Assembly: GCA_034620365.1 (NCBI GenBank)
Contig: JAQGEQ010000084.1
Span: 1,674,001-1,738,000 of the forward strand
Direction of reading: 5' to 3'
DNA length: 64,000 nucleotides
Origin: Pegea sp. RAD2-039
Taxonomy: Eukaryota; Chordata; Thaliacea; Salpida; Salpidae
Each line of letters starts with the position of its first letter. Position 1 is the stretch's first letter. The position numbers were made by a program, and so were the translations under genes. Below, in pieces: positions 50,321 through 61,900 of this stretch. A model generated the notes under the pieces. That model did not search any database and was not told the origin of the DNA. It worked only from the letters and a program-made list of their open reading frames with translations.

Positions 50321-52779
50321 AAATTCATGAAAAATCAATTTGAATTGACCAAGCTATTCACTTTTATGAGTTTAGTTTATTCCACTGCTATAAGGAGTTC
50401 CCAAGTAAGAACGACTAAATAAATTACCATGAGTGCCTAAGCTCACTGATAGCTTCTACTACTTCTGCAGTCTATAAGACTTATAAAAAGTTTTTCAGGT
50501 ACTTTATCAAAGTTAGTTTGAGTGGGCGTTAGGATTATTCACAACCAGGTGATCCTATAGTCACATCAACCATAAATGCTTTAGCTAAATAGTTGCTAAC
50601 TTTATATTACATTTACTGAGTTTAACCCACGCTGCATTGGAAGGAAATCAGTTTGAAAGGTTCTATAACTCGATATCAGTATATCCTGTCACTTGTAGTC
50701 AATAAATTGATAAGAGTTTTTGATTTGTATAATTAATCTTCAATTATTAGCACTTTTCGAAGCAAAATTATCTATTGATAAGAATTTACAATCAACTTCT
50801 AGTTAAAAAATCAATAAGTAACGTTAGTAATAAATTTGTAAAGTAAATTAGATTTAATCGATTTAAAAAGTTGATTAAAGCTCTTCCAATAAATATGATA
50901 GCGTATCTTAGATATCAACATAACAGAAATATCGATCTAATTACATAACAAACTTTAAAAGCACATGCTAAAAGTAACCCTGACTGACAAAAAACTTTTC
51001 GATCACTGCCAAATTTGTAGCAGATAATAGCCGTCAAGCTTTTTAATACCTTGCTAAAGGTAGCTTCTTTAATGTTCTCACCATGAGCTTCTTATTTATA
51101 TGAGAACCGTTTTGTGATAGAATTTCGTTTATATATAAGAAAAGACTTAAATGCTGCATGAGAAATGTCTGTGAAAGATGGCTGATTGAGCATTCTGTGA
51201 TTAATTTTTTTCTATAATAGATATAACTTTTGTTATATAAAGTAGCAACTTAATTAATATTTTTAAAATTTTACAAAACTTCTTGTATTTCAAGTTTTAT
51301 CTATTTCCATTGTGTTTCTCCTACAAAAACCCATATGTTTTGATATAATTTTCTCAAATAAAACTAATCGTTTTTTCTTTTGAAATTCTCCTACTACAAT
51401 TTTATGTTAAATATGAACAATCATTGAATTTTGTGCAGTTAAATAGTCACATAGCCATAAAGTCGACAATTTCTCTTATCTTTCAGTTCGCCGAATGTTT
51501 TTCTCTTAAATAGTATGCGTAATTTATACCTTTCTAATTGGCTGTTTGAATACTTTTTGTTTACACGTTCTACACATGTCTTTCCTACTCTACAATTATT
51601 AAAGTCTTTCTGTTATTAAATGCTATTGTTTTTTGCAAATAAATAAGATATTATTTCTAACTAATTTTGACAATTATTACTACAACAATCAAGCAACAAA
51701 ACTTTAGTAAGAAATAAATTTATAATAACAACAATTTCGAAGCAAATTTTTATTTGCTAGTTTCAATTTTTTTTAGATCAATTACGTAATTCTATGAACT
51801 TTATGTTTTTTCAGATAGAGTTTGTTGATAGATAAAATATGCCATTAAAATATTATCCTATTTAAAATTTGACACAATACTAAAAACGTTACATAATTTA
51901 ATTTAGCTGTTTACTTGTGGTATTTTTTTTTTAATTTTAGAGTGATTAAAAATTTACATATATATTTAAAGATTTTTTCTAAAATATTTCTATGAAAGAA
52001 ATTTTTCTATTGCGTTGACTAGTTACTATATATTTATATATATTGCTAACACCAATTACTACTGATTAAAAATTTAAGAAATTAATTTTATAAAAATAGT
52101 TTAAACGACTCAATATAGAAAATAAATTATTCAAGAAGGAATATTTTTTATTTTTTTACGTTGATTTAGAAACAACTTTTTGTTAGTCTCGATTATAAAA
52201 GTGTTATTTAAAAACTTTAAAACTTCAATTAATGTTATGATTGGTATAAAATGTTTAAATGCTCTCATGATTGATTAGTTTAAATTTTAGTCGGTAGTAT
52301 AAACTTAAGCAATGGTATATTCTAAGAATTCAGTGTAATTTTATATCAAACAAAGTTTTTTGCAGAGTTTTATAAAAGCTAACTATATTATGCTTAAAAT
52401 ATGTTCAGTAAAGAATTTTCATCGAGAAAACGTTTAAATCAATTTTATCTTCTTCAACTATTGAAAATAATATATAAGTTAACATGATGTTTATACAATA
52501 TCGAAAATCATCTTTTAAACAATTAGTTATAACATTTTTAGAAGCCTATTAATGTCAAACTTTTCTGTTTTAACAGTTTTATTTAAATAATTAGGATTAC
52601 AAAAACTTTTAAACTGTTTATTCATTTTCATATACATGATAAGGTGAAAGTTCCCAATTTTAATCAGTTAAATTTTAAATTTGAGCATGTTATTTGTTTG
52701 ATAAATCTACTTTATACCTTATTCCCTTCCAATATATACATGTTTTAATATTCAAATTCTGATAAATCTACATTTTCAT
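50321..52779. other. Upstream region of the EGR gene; no gene seen
   Basis: About 2.5 kb, AT-rich, no supported exon. It should contain the EGR promoter and response elements, but no clear CArG or CRE box cluster was picked out by eye. Confidence 0.45.
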
Positions 52780-53620
52780 TTGTAAAAGTGATGCAATGTG
52801 AGATTGTTGTGCAGCTACTAGAAAGACATTTTTAAGCTTTTAAAAGCTCCAAAACCGGCTGTTAAAGATGCTGTTAAATGCTACCAAGAACTAGAAGAGA
52901 GCAGATAGTCAACATGAGTGCTTAATCTCACACTGAAAGCACTCTGACTAAACTCAATTGCATTAGGGAGCGGATTAGAAGAAACCTCAAGAGAATAACC
53001 AAGTATGAAAGAGATAGCTAATAGTTTGTTCATTGATAAAAAAAGGTAAGAAAACAATCATCAAAAAAGGGCTTATGCTTACCTTTTCAAAATAACTAAA
53101 ATGCTCACGGACTTACAAAAATAGAAGATACTGGACATATTAAAGATTTTTTAACGTACTGAAGATGTTACGCTAGCTAGAGATTGTCTTTTTGGGTTAG
53201 AAAATGTTTACTGTGAAGGTTAAACTCAACTCCCAGAACAGTAAAGTATTTTTTCAGTCGCCAAAAACCTGTCTCTCTGATGGTTTGGGCTACCATCTTT
53301 GATATTAGAGACTGGATCTTCTTTTTGTCAAAGAAGGTACCAAAAATATCACAAAAGCAGTATCACTACGGAGCAAGCCAAGACAGGAGACCCATTCAAT
53401 TATAAGTATTTTCAAAAGGTTGGGGAGCCCTCGTACACAGCAAACAAAACTTAGGAGGTGTGAGTGACACTTTCTTTCGTCTTGTAGAAAAGAATAGTGG
53501 CCTCTTTTATCTTTCCACCTAAATTATCTAGATCTTCTCAAGTGGTTCATTTTGAAGAAGAAAGCGCTACATTTCATAATAGAAAATCTGAGTGTCAAAT
53601 ACCGGTTTCAGGAATGATTT
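52780..53620 (+). mobile_element. Tc1/mariner-type transposase remnant
   Basis: Frame-broken plus-strand translation in transposase order: IFKLLKAPKPAVKDAVKCYQ and ELEESR (helix-turn-helix region), then IRERIRRNLKRITKYERDS, a typical linker motif, then KMFTVKVKLNSQNSKVFFQS (family: DEKxFTVxxxxNxQNDRVY, with the D lost) and LMVWATIFDIRDWIFFLSKK (family: xxxMVWxxIxxxGxxxLxF...). Several stops and shifts separate the pieces. The catalytic triad cannot be completed and terminal inverted repeats were not located. An inactive fossil. Confidence 0.8.
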
Positions 53621-54949
53621 ACTTTGAAAAAATGTTTCCTGACTATTTATAACATTTTAATAGATCTATTTTAGATTATGTACTTGTGAGTATTACTAAT
53701 ATATTAAATCCTAATGATTCTTACTATATGTCTTTTCCCATTATCATTAAGTCTATAAGGATTTTGTTAACTCTGGAAATGTTGTTCGTTTAATTATTAA
53801 GTTAATTTATTGTTAGCTACTTAAAGCTATGCTATATTAAAGCTTTTAAAATGTAAAATTTATACTTTAATAATTACTTTTAAGATTAGATTTAAAGAAA
53901 TCGTTAAACTTAAGTTAAAACTATCTTTTTCTAAATAAATTATTTTGCCTGTTTATCAAATTGCTATTTAAGTTTAAAAAATTAGACTTTTAAATTTAGC
54001 TCTTTTTCGTATCAAATAATTGTTTAGTTAAAGTATTGTGTTTGAAATATTTAATGCCAACTTTTAATTCAACATCTTAGAACACACTTTTGAAGGTGAC
54101 TGGGACTACTTGTTAGTTGGATTAAACGAAAAATAAACTTCTTATTGATTTTTCTGATATTTAAAATGTTTTCTTTCTACCATTGGTCAATTTTTTTTCA
54201 TTTTTTAGTACTTTAATAAATAAAACAAAACATTTTTAAAATAAACCTATTTTTTACTTGTATTTGTACAGTTTGAATAATTAACTTTGATTATATCAGT
54301 TGAGTTATTTATTCTTGATTTGGAATGCTTATGTTTTCCATTAATAGTTTATTATTTAAATTACTTTCAATATTTTCTTTAGAATTATTTGTATTTTATG
54401 GAAAATAACATTTTTCTTTTTCTGTAGAGTAAGAATAATTCTGTTATTTATTTTCAAATTACATTTTGATTTATAGTTTCAATATTTTAATACTTCCAGT
54501 TAATAGTTTTAATAAAATCATCAAAAAAGTTAGATTGGAAATTGTTTCATTCAGACTAAGTTCATAACTTTATGAATAAAAAGTTAATATTATTCAAAAG
54601 TTATACTTGAAGGTCATTTGAGGGCAAAAAAAAATATCTATTTAAAACAATGAAAGAACAAATTATTTGATTTAATACTAATAGTGAAACTTTTGTTCCT
54701 AGAAATTATATCTTAACATATATTGAAGCAACATAAAATGATTCAATAATTTTATGGACTATGTCTCAGTAGATAGTATGATTTATATTATATATTCAAA
54801 ATTTAATAAATTAGTTATTTTATAATTGCTTAATTTGAAAAAGTATTCAGTATATAAGATTAATTTCATACTTTTATTAATAATTATAAAAAAAATATTT
54901 TTAGTTTTGTAGACGCTTTAGGTTATTATAAATATATTTTATTAAAAAT
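53621..54949. other. AT-rich spacer upstream of FAM136A
   Basis: About 1.3 kb; nothing recognised apart from being very AT-rich. It must contain the FAM136A promoter. Confidence 0.5.
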
Positions 54950-55846
54950 ATGGAACAAAGAGTTCAAGACTCCTTGCAAAAGATTGATGATAAAGCTTCT
55001 GAGATCCAAAGAGATTTAGAAAAAAATATTATAAGAAAAATTCAGGTAAGATTTTTTCATATTTGTTTATGATCAAAACTTTCAAAGTCATATAAATATA
55101 AAATATTTATAAATTATTATTAATTCTTTAATTTATATTTATATAGTAGATATACAACTTTAGTTATATTGGTAATTAGAAAAACCCTGATGGAAGTAAA
55201 TAATAGATCAAAATGTATATTTGGTAAAAGATCATGTTATTTTTAGTTATAATATATTTAATTTTGATGTTAATAATTTTTATTTATTAAATACACTTCT
55301 TTAAATAATATTATTTTATTCGTTAAAAATTCTGTTTATTTTTAATCAATAATCTAATATTATTTGATATTGATGTAATAATTTGTTGGCATATGTTTAA
55401 ATAGAAACTGAACAATATTTAGCAAAATTCTTCATATAATTTTACAACAGGCAGCATCTTTACGGAATGGAGCAAAATGTTGTGATAATTTATCAGCGTC
55501 TGCGGAAGAAGTTCATGCTTGTGTTCAACGCACTCAACAACCGGTTGCCCAAGTTCAGAGCGCTATCAAAAGAGGTAAAAAGCAAGTCAGCTTGAAATAT
55601 CTACTTTCATTTGTATGTTTAGAGCTAGATGATTTTCAACAACGACTTCAACGATGTTTAATGACTTGTCAGGATCGTGCTAAAGATGCTATGACTGCTA
55701 CCTCCACGTTAGGTAGCGTTGATCGTAAAGGTGTTGAAGGAAAATTTGCTGATTGCATGTGTATATGCGCAGATGAACACTTTAACTTACTGCCTCTTGT
55801 ACGTCAGCGTCTTGTTGACGATTTAAGTCGTATTAGTGAGCAATAA
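54950..55846 (+). CDS. FAM136A: FAM136A (DUF842) mitochondrial intermembrane-space protein
   Basis: Three exons in phase: 54950-55045, 55451-55574, 55623-55846; 147 residues, close to the 138 of the human protein. The second intron is 48 nt. The paired cysteines of the family are visible: AKCCDNLSASAEEVHACVQR with the conserved QP, CLMTCQDRAKDAM, and FADCMCICADEHFNLLPLVR (family pattern CxxxC...CVxxCxDxH...P). Vertebrate FAM136A is found in mitochondria and is a substrate of the intermembrane-space protease system. An AATAAA at 55889-55894 follows the stop by about 43 nt. The gene runs convergently toward RRP5, whose stop lies only about 140 nt away. Confidence 0.93.
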
Positions 55847-55888
55847 GATATTGATTAATTTTAGGAAATTGTGCCTAATTATTTCACT

Positions 55889-55894
55889 AATAAA
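55889..55894 (+). terminator. Polyadenylation signal of FAM136A
   Basis: AATAAA 43 nt after the stop codon, in the 138-nt gap before the convergent RRP5 stop codon. Good position for cleavage before the opposite gene. Confidence 0.55.
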
Positions 55895-55984
55895 AGCTTC
55901 TGACTAAAAAGTAGAAACGATTGGAATTTTTATTTTATTTCCTAGACGACGCGATACATCTAAATAATTCATTTCAGCAACATT

Positions 55985-58900
55985 TTAATCAGTTTGTAAT
56001 TTGCCAAAACGCTGAATAAACTCCAATGACTTTTCCTGAACAACAAATTCAGATCCATACTTTTTCTCAAAATCTAAATAACGTTTGAAAAAACTCTTGG
56101 ACTGTTTACTTGAAATTGTAAGGTTCAAAATCCTCGAGAAAATTTCTCTGAAAAAAAAGGTTTAAAATAATTAGAATTAAAATTTCAGAGGTAATTGATG
56201 AAATTTGATCAATTTTATCATCTTATATCTCTTAAACTTATAAACGATGAGAACGGAAGGAATTCTTAATATCGTTTCTTGCTTAACACAATAGAAGGAA
56301 TAACTAATTAAAAAAGAGATTACTGCAAGTTGTACCTGGCTTCATCAACCAAATTCTTCTTGATTAAAGCATCTACATATATCGACCAAATATCTGTGCG
56401 TTTAGGGAAGTCACTGAGGACTTTTTCGAAGATTGTCAAGCCACGATTTACATCATCATGCAGTAAACACATCCTACCGAAGTTTGAGATGCTTTCCATG
56501 TCTATTTGATTGTTGATCTTTTGATATTTGATTATTAATTTGGATTTGTAACTTACGAAATTTTTTATCAATTGATTGAAGACTTCGTTTAAAAACATTA
56601 TTTGCTTCATCAAATCGTTTTTGTGTCATCAAAAATTGGATGTATTTAAACCAGACCTGTTTATCTTTTCGAAACTTTTTGACAATTTTTTTGTGAGTTT
56701 CTTCTGCTTTCTAAAACAAATTAATAGATAACAAGATAAATTTTTAAAGAATAATTTCATCGTAGAACTTGTGATAAAAACAAACCTGAGACTCATTTCG
56801 TTCAACATAAGTAGATATTAAATGATTATAGATTTTTATTTGATCATTGTGCATAAGAGCTCTTCCAACAACCTTCTTCACACTGTCATCATTTCCAAAC
56901 ATAATTTCTAAGTTGATCAAAGCAACCCAAACATTTAATCTTTCTTCAATCAATCTGAATAAAAATTTGAGAATCAAAAATTCGACAATCAACAAAAAAG
57001 TCTTCTTAAAGACTCACCCAAAATCAATTGTCTTCAGCGCTTCTTCAGCCACTAGACGCGCTTGTTCCACCTCCGTTGAATACAGATGAAAAGACACAAA
57101 TTTGATCCACATCTAAAATTGAAATCAAATTTGAAGATTTGATTTTTTTGAAATCTTTTTTGAACCTCGGAGTTATGTGGATCTGATACAATCTTTCTTC
57201 TCCATTCCTCCGCAGATTTTGGCTGATAATTTTGATCTGTTTCATTCAACAATTGCTCCTCCACTTCACGAAGATCAGCTTCTTCTTTCGCAGATTGAAT
57301 CTTCATCTCGGTTTTAGTTAGTTGAGGAGCAGCAGCCTTGTGGATGAATCAGTTTCGAATCAAACTTCAAATAGATGTAAACAATCTTACAGGAATGGAT
57401 TGATCCTCTGTAGTTGCCTCTTGTGTCTTATCAACATCTTCATCCCAGCAAAATCCGACAATGTCTTCATTTTTACGGATATTACTTTGATCAGTTGTCA
57501 CCTGAACAAAATAACAATTTCATAAAAACTTTCTGAAATCCTAACAAGATATCAATTTGATCCGAATCCACAGAGCTGATTCAGCACCTAGACTTGTAAA
57601 AACTCCACGGACACCTGTCAAGTGATTCTACCAATTGGTTCGAGGTGATTATCAATTGTTTTGAAACGTTTTTTGCTGAAGGTAAGGAATCGCCTGATCT
57701 TAACAGCCGCTAATTGGAAAAGAAATTAAGAAAATTCTGAGAAAAATGGACAACTTTGCAACATGAGACTTTGAGATAAACATGAGAAGAAAATACGAAG
57801 AAAGATGATATGATGAGAAACAAGAATAAAGGAAGGAATCAAATTAGCTATGATAAAAATGTCAGATTACTTGTATCAATTTTCCTTCTTTTAAAGAAGT
57901 CTTGGAGATCTCTTCAACAATATTTGAGACATCTTCTACATCATTTAATTTAATCTTTTTCCTGTCAACAATTTGTTGATTAAAAATTGAAAATGTTGAT
58001 TTTGAAACATACTCATTGATACTTGCTGGTTTGTCGGAGTTTTTACGTTTTTTGTTCTTTAGAGGAAGATCCCAAGTAGTTGGGATGTTATCTTCAACTC
58101 CTGTGTCCTTCTCCAACAGTGAAAGATTAATTTTGGAATTATCATCAGAAAAACTATTAAAAAAAATAATTATAAATTTTAATCTTTTGAAAGCTCTTTA
58201 CTTCCATCTAGCGGAAGTTAAAATCTTACCCAGAAACTGCAAATGTAACAAGACGTCCAGGTTTAAAGATATCAGCGATCTTTACAAGATCTTTAGGATC
58301 AATAAAGTATTTAGAGACTTTATTGAAAGATACTCGACCAGTAAGAGATCTTGATATTGAGATAAAAATCCCATTCTACAAAAAAGATACTTTGATCTTT
58401 GCAAATTCTCATCCTGACATCACCTTTGAAACAGATTTCACAAATCCTCGCATCCGATCTCCTCTTTTTAAATCTTTCAGCTCAACACAAGGATCAACAA
58501 CAGCCGCATCTTTCTTCATTGAAGATTTTCTCATTGAGAGCAGCATCCGACTGGAGTCAGAACAATCCAAAACACAACATCTAAAAGATCACAAGTTAAA
58601 GATCGGAATAAGATCAACATCCATAAGACCTTATTTGAGATTTCGTGAGAAAAAACTTCATTGGATTATCTTCAAACTGATCACTAAGATCAGTAATGTG
58701 GACTTTTCCTTTGTGTCCAAACGGACCTCGGACCAGTAGACCATCATTTACGATCTCAACAATCTTTACATTGATTTTGCATCCAACTGTAATCTTCTGA
58801 TCATCAACTGCTCCTCGAATTGCTCCTAAAAGAAGATCAGTAAATGATTGGATTGTATTTAACGGTCAGTGGTTACCTGTCCTGACAAGTTCAAATCGAT

Positions 58901-61900
58901 TTTTTGTCAACTTTTTCGCCACAATACACGTGACCGCCATTCCTCGCGGTTCTTTTAAACTTTCAATCTTTCCAACATCATCAGAATTACTAAAGAGCAA
59001 AATTGGAAGAATTCCTTCAACTCCGGGAATCAATTCAACCTCCAAGTTTTCCTGCACGTCACACATGAGTGAACATCGCATGTCACGCATGAGTGAACAT
59101 CACACGTCACACATGAGTGAACATCACACGTCACGCATGAGTGAACATCGGTTACTTACAGATTTCTTTGATTTTGATGGCTCCTTGACGACACCGATCA
59201 CTTGACTGCCAACTTTGATCTTCTTTCGAGTCCGATCCATCTTTAAGCTTAATTCGAGGACACTGTAGCGAGCGGAGGATCGGGTCACTTCCAGAAAGGT
59301 GTGCGACTTCAACATACGTCGTCCAATCACGAGACATTTCACTTCCTGCTTCGCGCGCAATCTACCAACAAATCCGTCAATGAATCAACCACGTGACCAC
59401 AGCGTATGCAAATTACCTTTTCATAGGGAAATCCCCATCATTGAGATCAAAATTGAGCTCACTGAAATGAAGTCTACCGACTTGAAGATGTCCGTTGGCT
59501 AATCGAGGTAATGACGTCATCGAAACGACGGCGTGCGTGTGACGTACCGATTTGATGACACCAACAACCTATGACAAACGAAAGATGAAGATTAAGTCTA
59601 AAAAAGATCTTTAAGACCTCTTTTCCGATCAAATCCTCTTTCATCAACTCTTTCTGTTTAAGACTCGTTTTATCACATATATGTCCCACTAAGATCCCCT
59701 GATCGTTCCTAAGAAGAAGAAGATGAGAAGTTTGAAAGATCAGATGATATACGGACATTTGTGAGATCTTGATTGATACTGTTGCATCTTTAAAGACATT
59801 CTTTAGATGATTAGGATGTCGAACCGAAGAAAATTGAAGTAATCTTCCCAAAATCCATTTCTGATCCTCATCATCTACTTCAATGACAAAGGCGATAGTG
59901 ATGACGTCATCAGCGCGCAACACGCGACACTCAACGATGGAGTCTTTAAGCTGAAGAAGACATTTGTCGGAAGTTTGATCTTTAGAAAGATTAGAAACGG
60001 ACTTTTGGGGACTTTTTCTTGGATTTATGAGATTTGATGATCTGATGGTTGGAAGAGAAGAAGATTTTTTTCGCAGATGAATCGATTGAGATGATAATCC
60101 CTTCCGATGTCTTCTTTGAAGATTCTAGAATTGAGCATATTAAGCTTACAAGAATCCTTGGAGGTTGAGACATACTAATTTGATCTTTAACCGGATTTGT
60201 GACAAAAGTTTTGAAGTCTTTCAACGGATTTCCTGGGATTTTACATCTGATGAAATCTTTATCATCAGTCTCTTCATCAATTACAATCTTCTTCACATCA
60301 CCAACATTTACATCACATCCTACTCAACAAAACATAATCTTTCACTGATCTTTATCGAGTCTCAACATTACCTTTTAAAGCAGAAGACTCTGATAAATAA
60401 TTGTTCATCCAAACTGATTGATCAAAAGAGCAATCAGATGATAGAAGTGATGCTGATATTCTGAAGATGATAAAAAACTGTAAACAACAAAAAGACGGAA
60501 TCGCGACAAACGAACTTTTTCGTGTCTTCATCTATTTCCGTAATCTTACAGATCACAGACTGGCCGATAGTAAAGAGTCCATCAGTAGAAGTTACATATT
60601 CATCCGAGCATTTCTACGATTAATAAATTGAAGAAAACAGTTTAAATTAGTTAGTTGAGAAAAGGTGAAATGGAATCGAATTAGCGCTGATGACGTGGCT
60701 TCATTCAATTGACGTCAACTTAACAATTTGTCTTTTTAATAAATTGATTTTTTAATAAGTAGTATGAGAAATGAGACTTACGGATTTAGGGCATAAGGCG
60801 GTGATTCCGCCGATGAAGCGGACAAAAACTCCATAAGGGACCACATTAGATACAAATCCATGCAAGACTGACCCAACTACAAGGTCGTGGACAGTCAGAA
60901 CTTTCTCAGACTTACCAGCAAAGTCAACTAACGACTTTTTCAACGAAACTGTTGAAGTATTCAAATTAGTCGATGATCAGATGAAGATCAGATGAAGATC
61001 AAAGTGATTACCTTTTAAAGGGTGGGCAGATAAAACGACCAGACCCTTTAAGTGGTCACCAACTTGTAAACGGTCAAACTTAAGTTGGTTTAGATTAGGG
61101 TGGTCGGACAGTTGGCTAATATGAAGGTAGGCATATCTGTCCGCTGACCCATTAATTGTCACTTTTAACTCGTGGTCTAATTTTGTACTAATCACCGCGT
61201 CCACTACCTGTAAGTTGAGGTGGGTTAGATAAAGGACAAAAATCGAGGGACAGGTTAAGACCTGGGGCAACATTTTGGTGTTCAAAATTGGGGACACTTC
61301 TGCCACAGCTGGCTTTAATCTAAAGGACAATCGAAGTTTTTCATTGTCCGGGTCGACGGTCAGGACTCGACATTTGACAATCTACGAAAAAAAGTTTGCT
61401 AAAAAGTGGTCCACATGAATGGACTCTAACCTGTCCGATAAAAAAGTCATTTTGAAAGCTGTCCGTATTGTCCACGCCCAGCTCACACTTGGGGACCAGT
61501 CCACCGACATTATTGAACATCTTCACAATACATCTGCGCACAAAAATGTGAGACAAATCCGGACCAGGAGACCATTGTACTGACCCACTGGGCAGGAGCT
61601 TGCTGATAAAGGACTGGACAATAGAACCGGTCCGCAGTTTATGGTAGTCACTGATGACATCATTGTCCTTAAGCTGGACTAGAGATTTTTTGTGGGTCAG
61701 ATGTAAATGTTTGTTGGTCGGATCCACGGAGAGAATCTGAAGATGAGGATCAGTGGAAGATACAAAAATCAATAGGACTCTTACTCGACAAGTAATGATG
61801 TTGTTTTCGTTGAAGAATTTTTCAGGTCTTTTTAAGATGATATCCGAAAGATGAAGAGTAGGAACAAATCCTTGTATCTTCCGGCTAGTCACAAAATCTT

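Noticed and set aside
59052..59159. A CRISPR-like array
   Set aside because: The repeats are contiguous 24-mers with no spacers, inside a eukaryotic intron.
58399..59502. Several plus-strand open frames of 60-140 codons
   Set aside because: They are antisense shadows of the RRP5 S1 exons, whose minus-strand translation matches the family.
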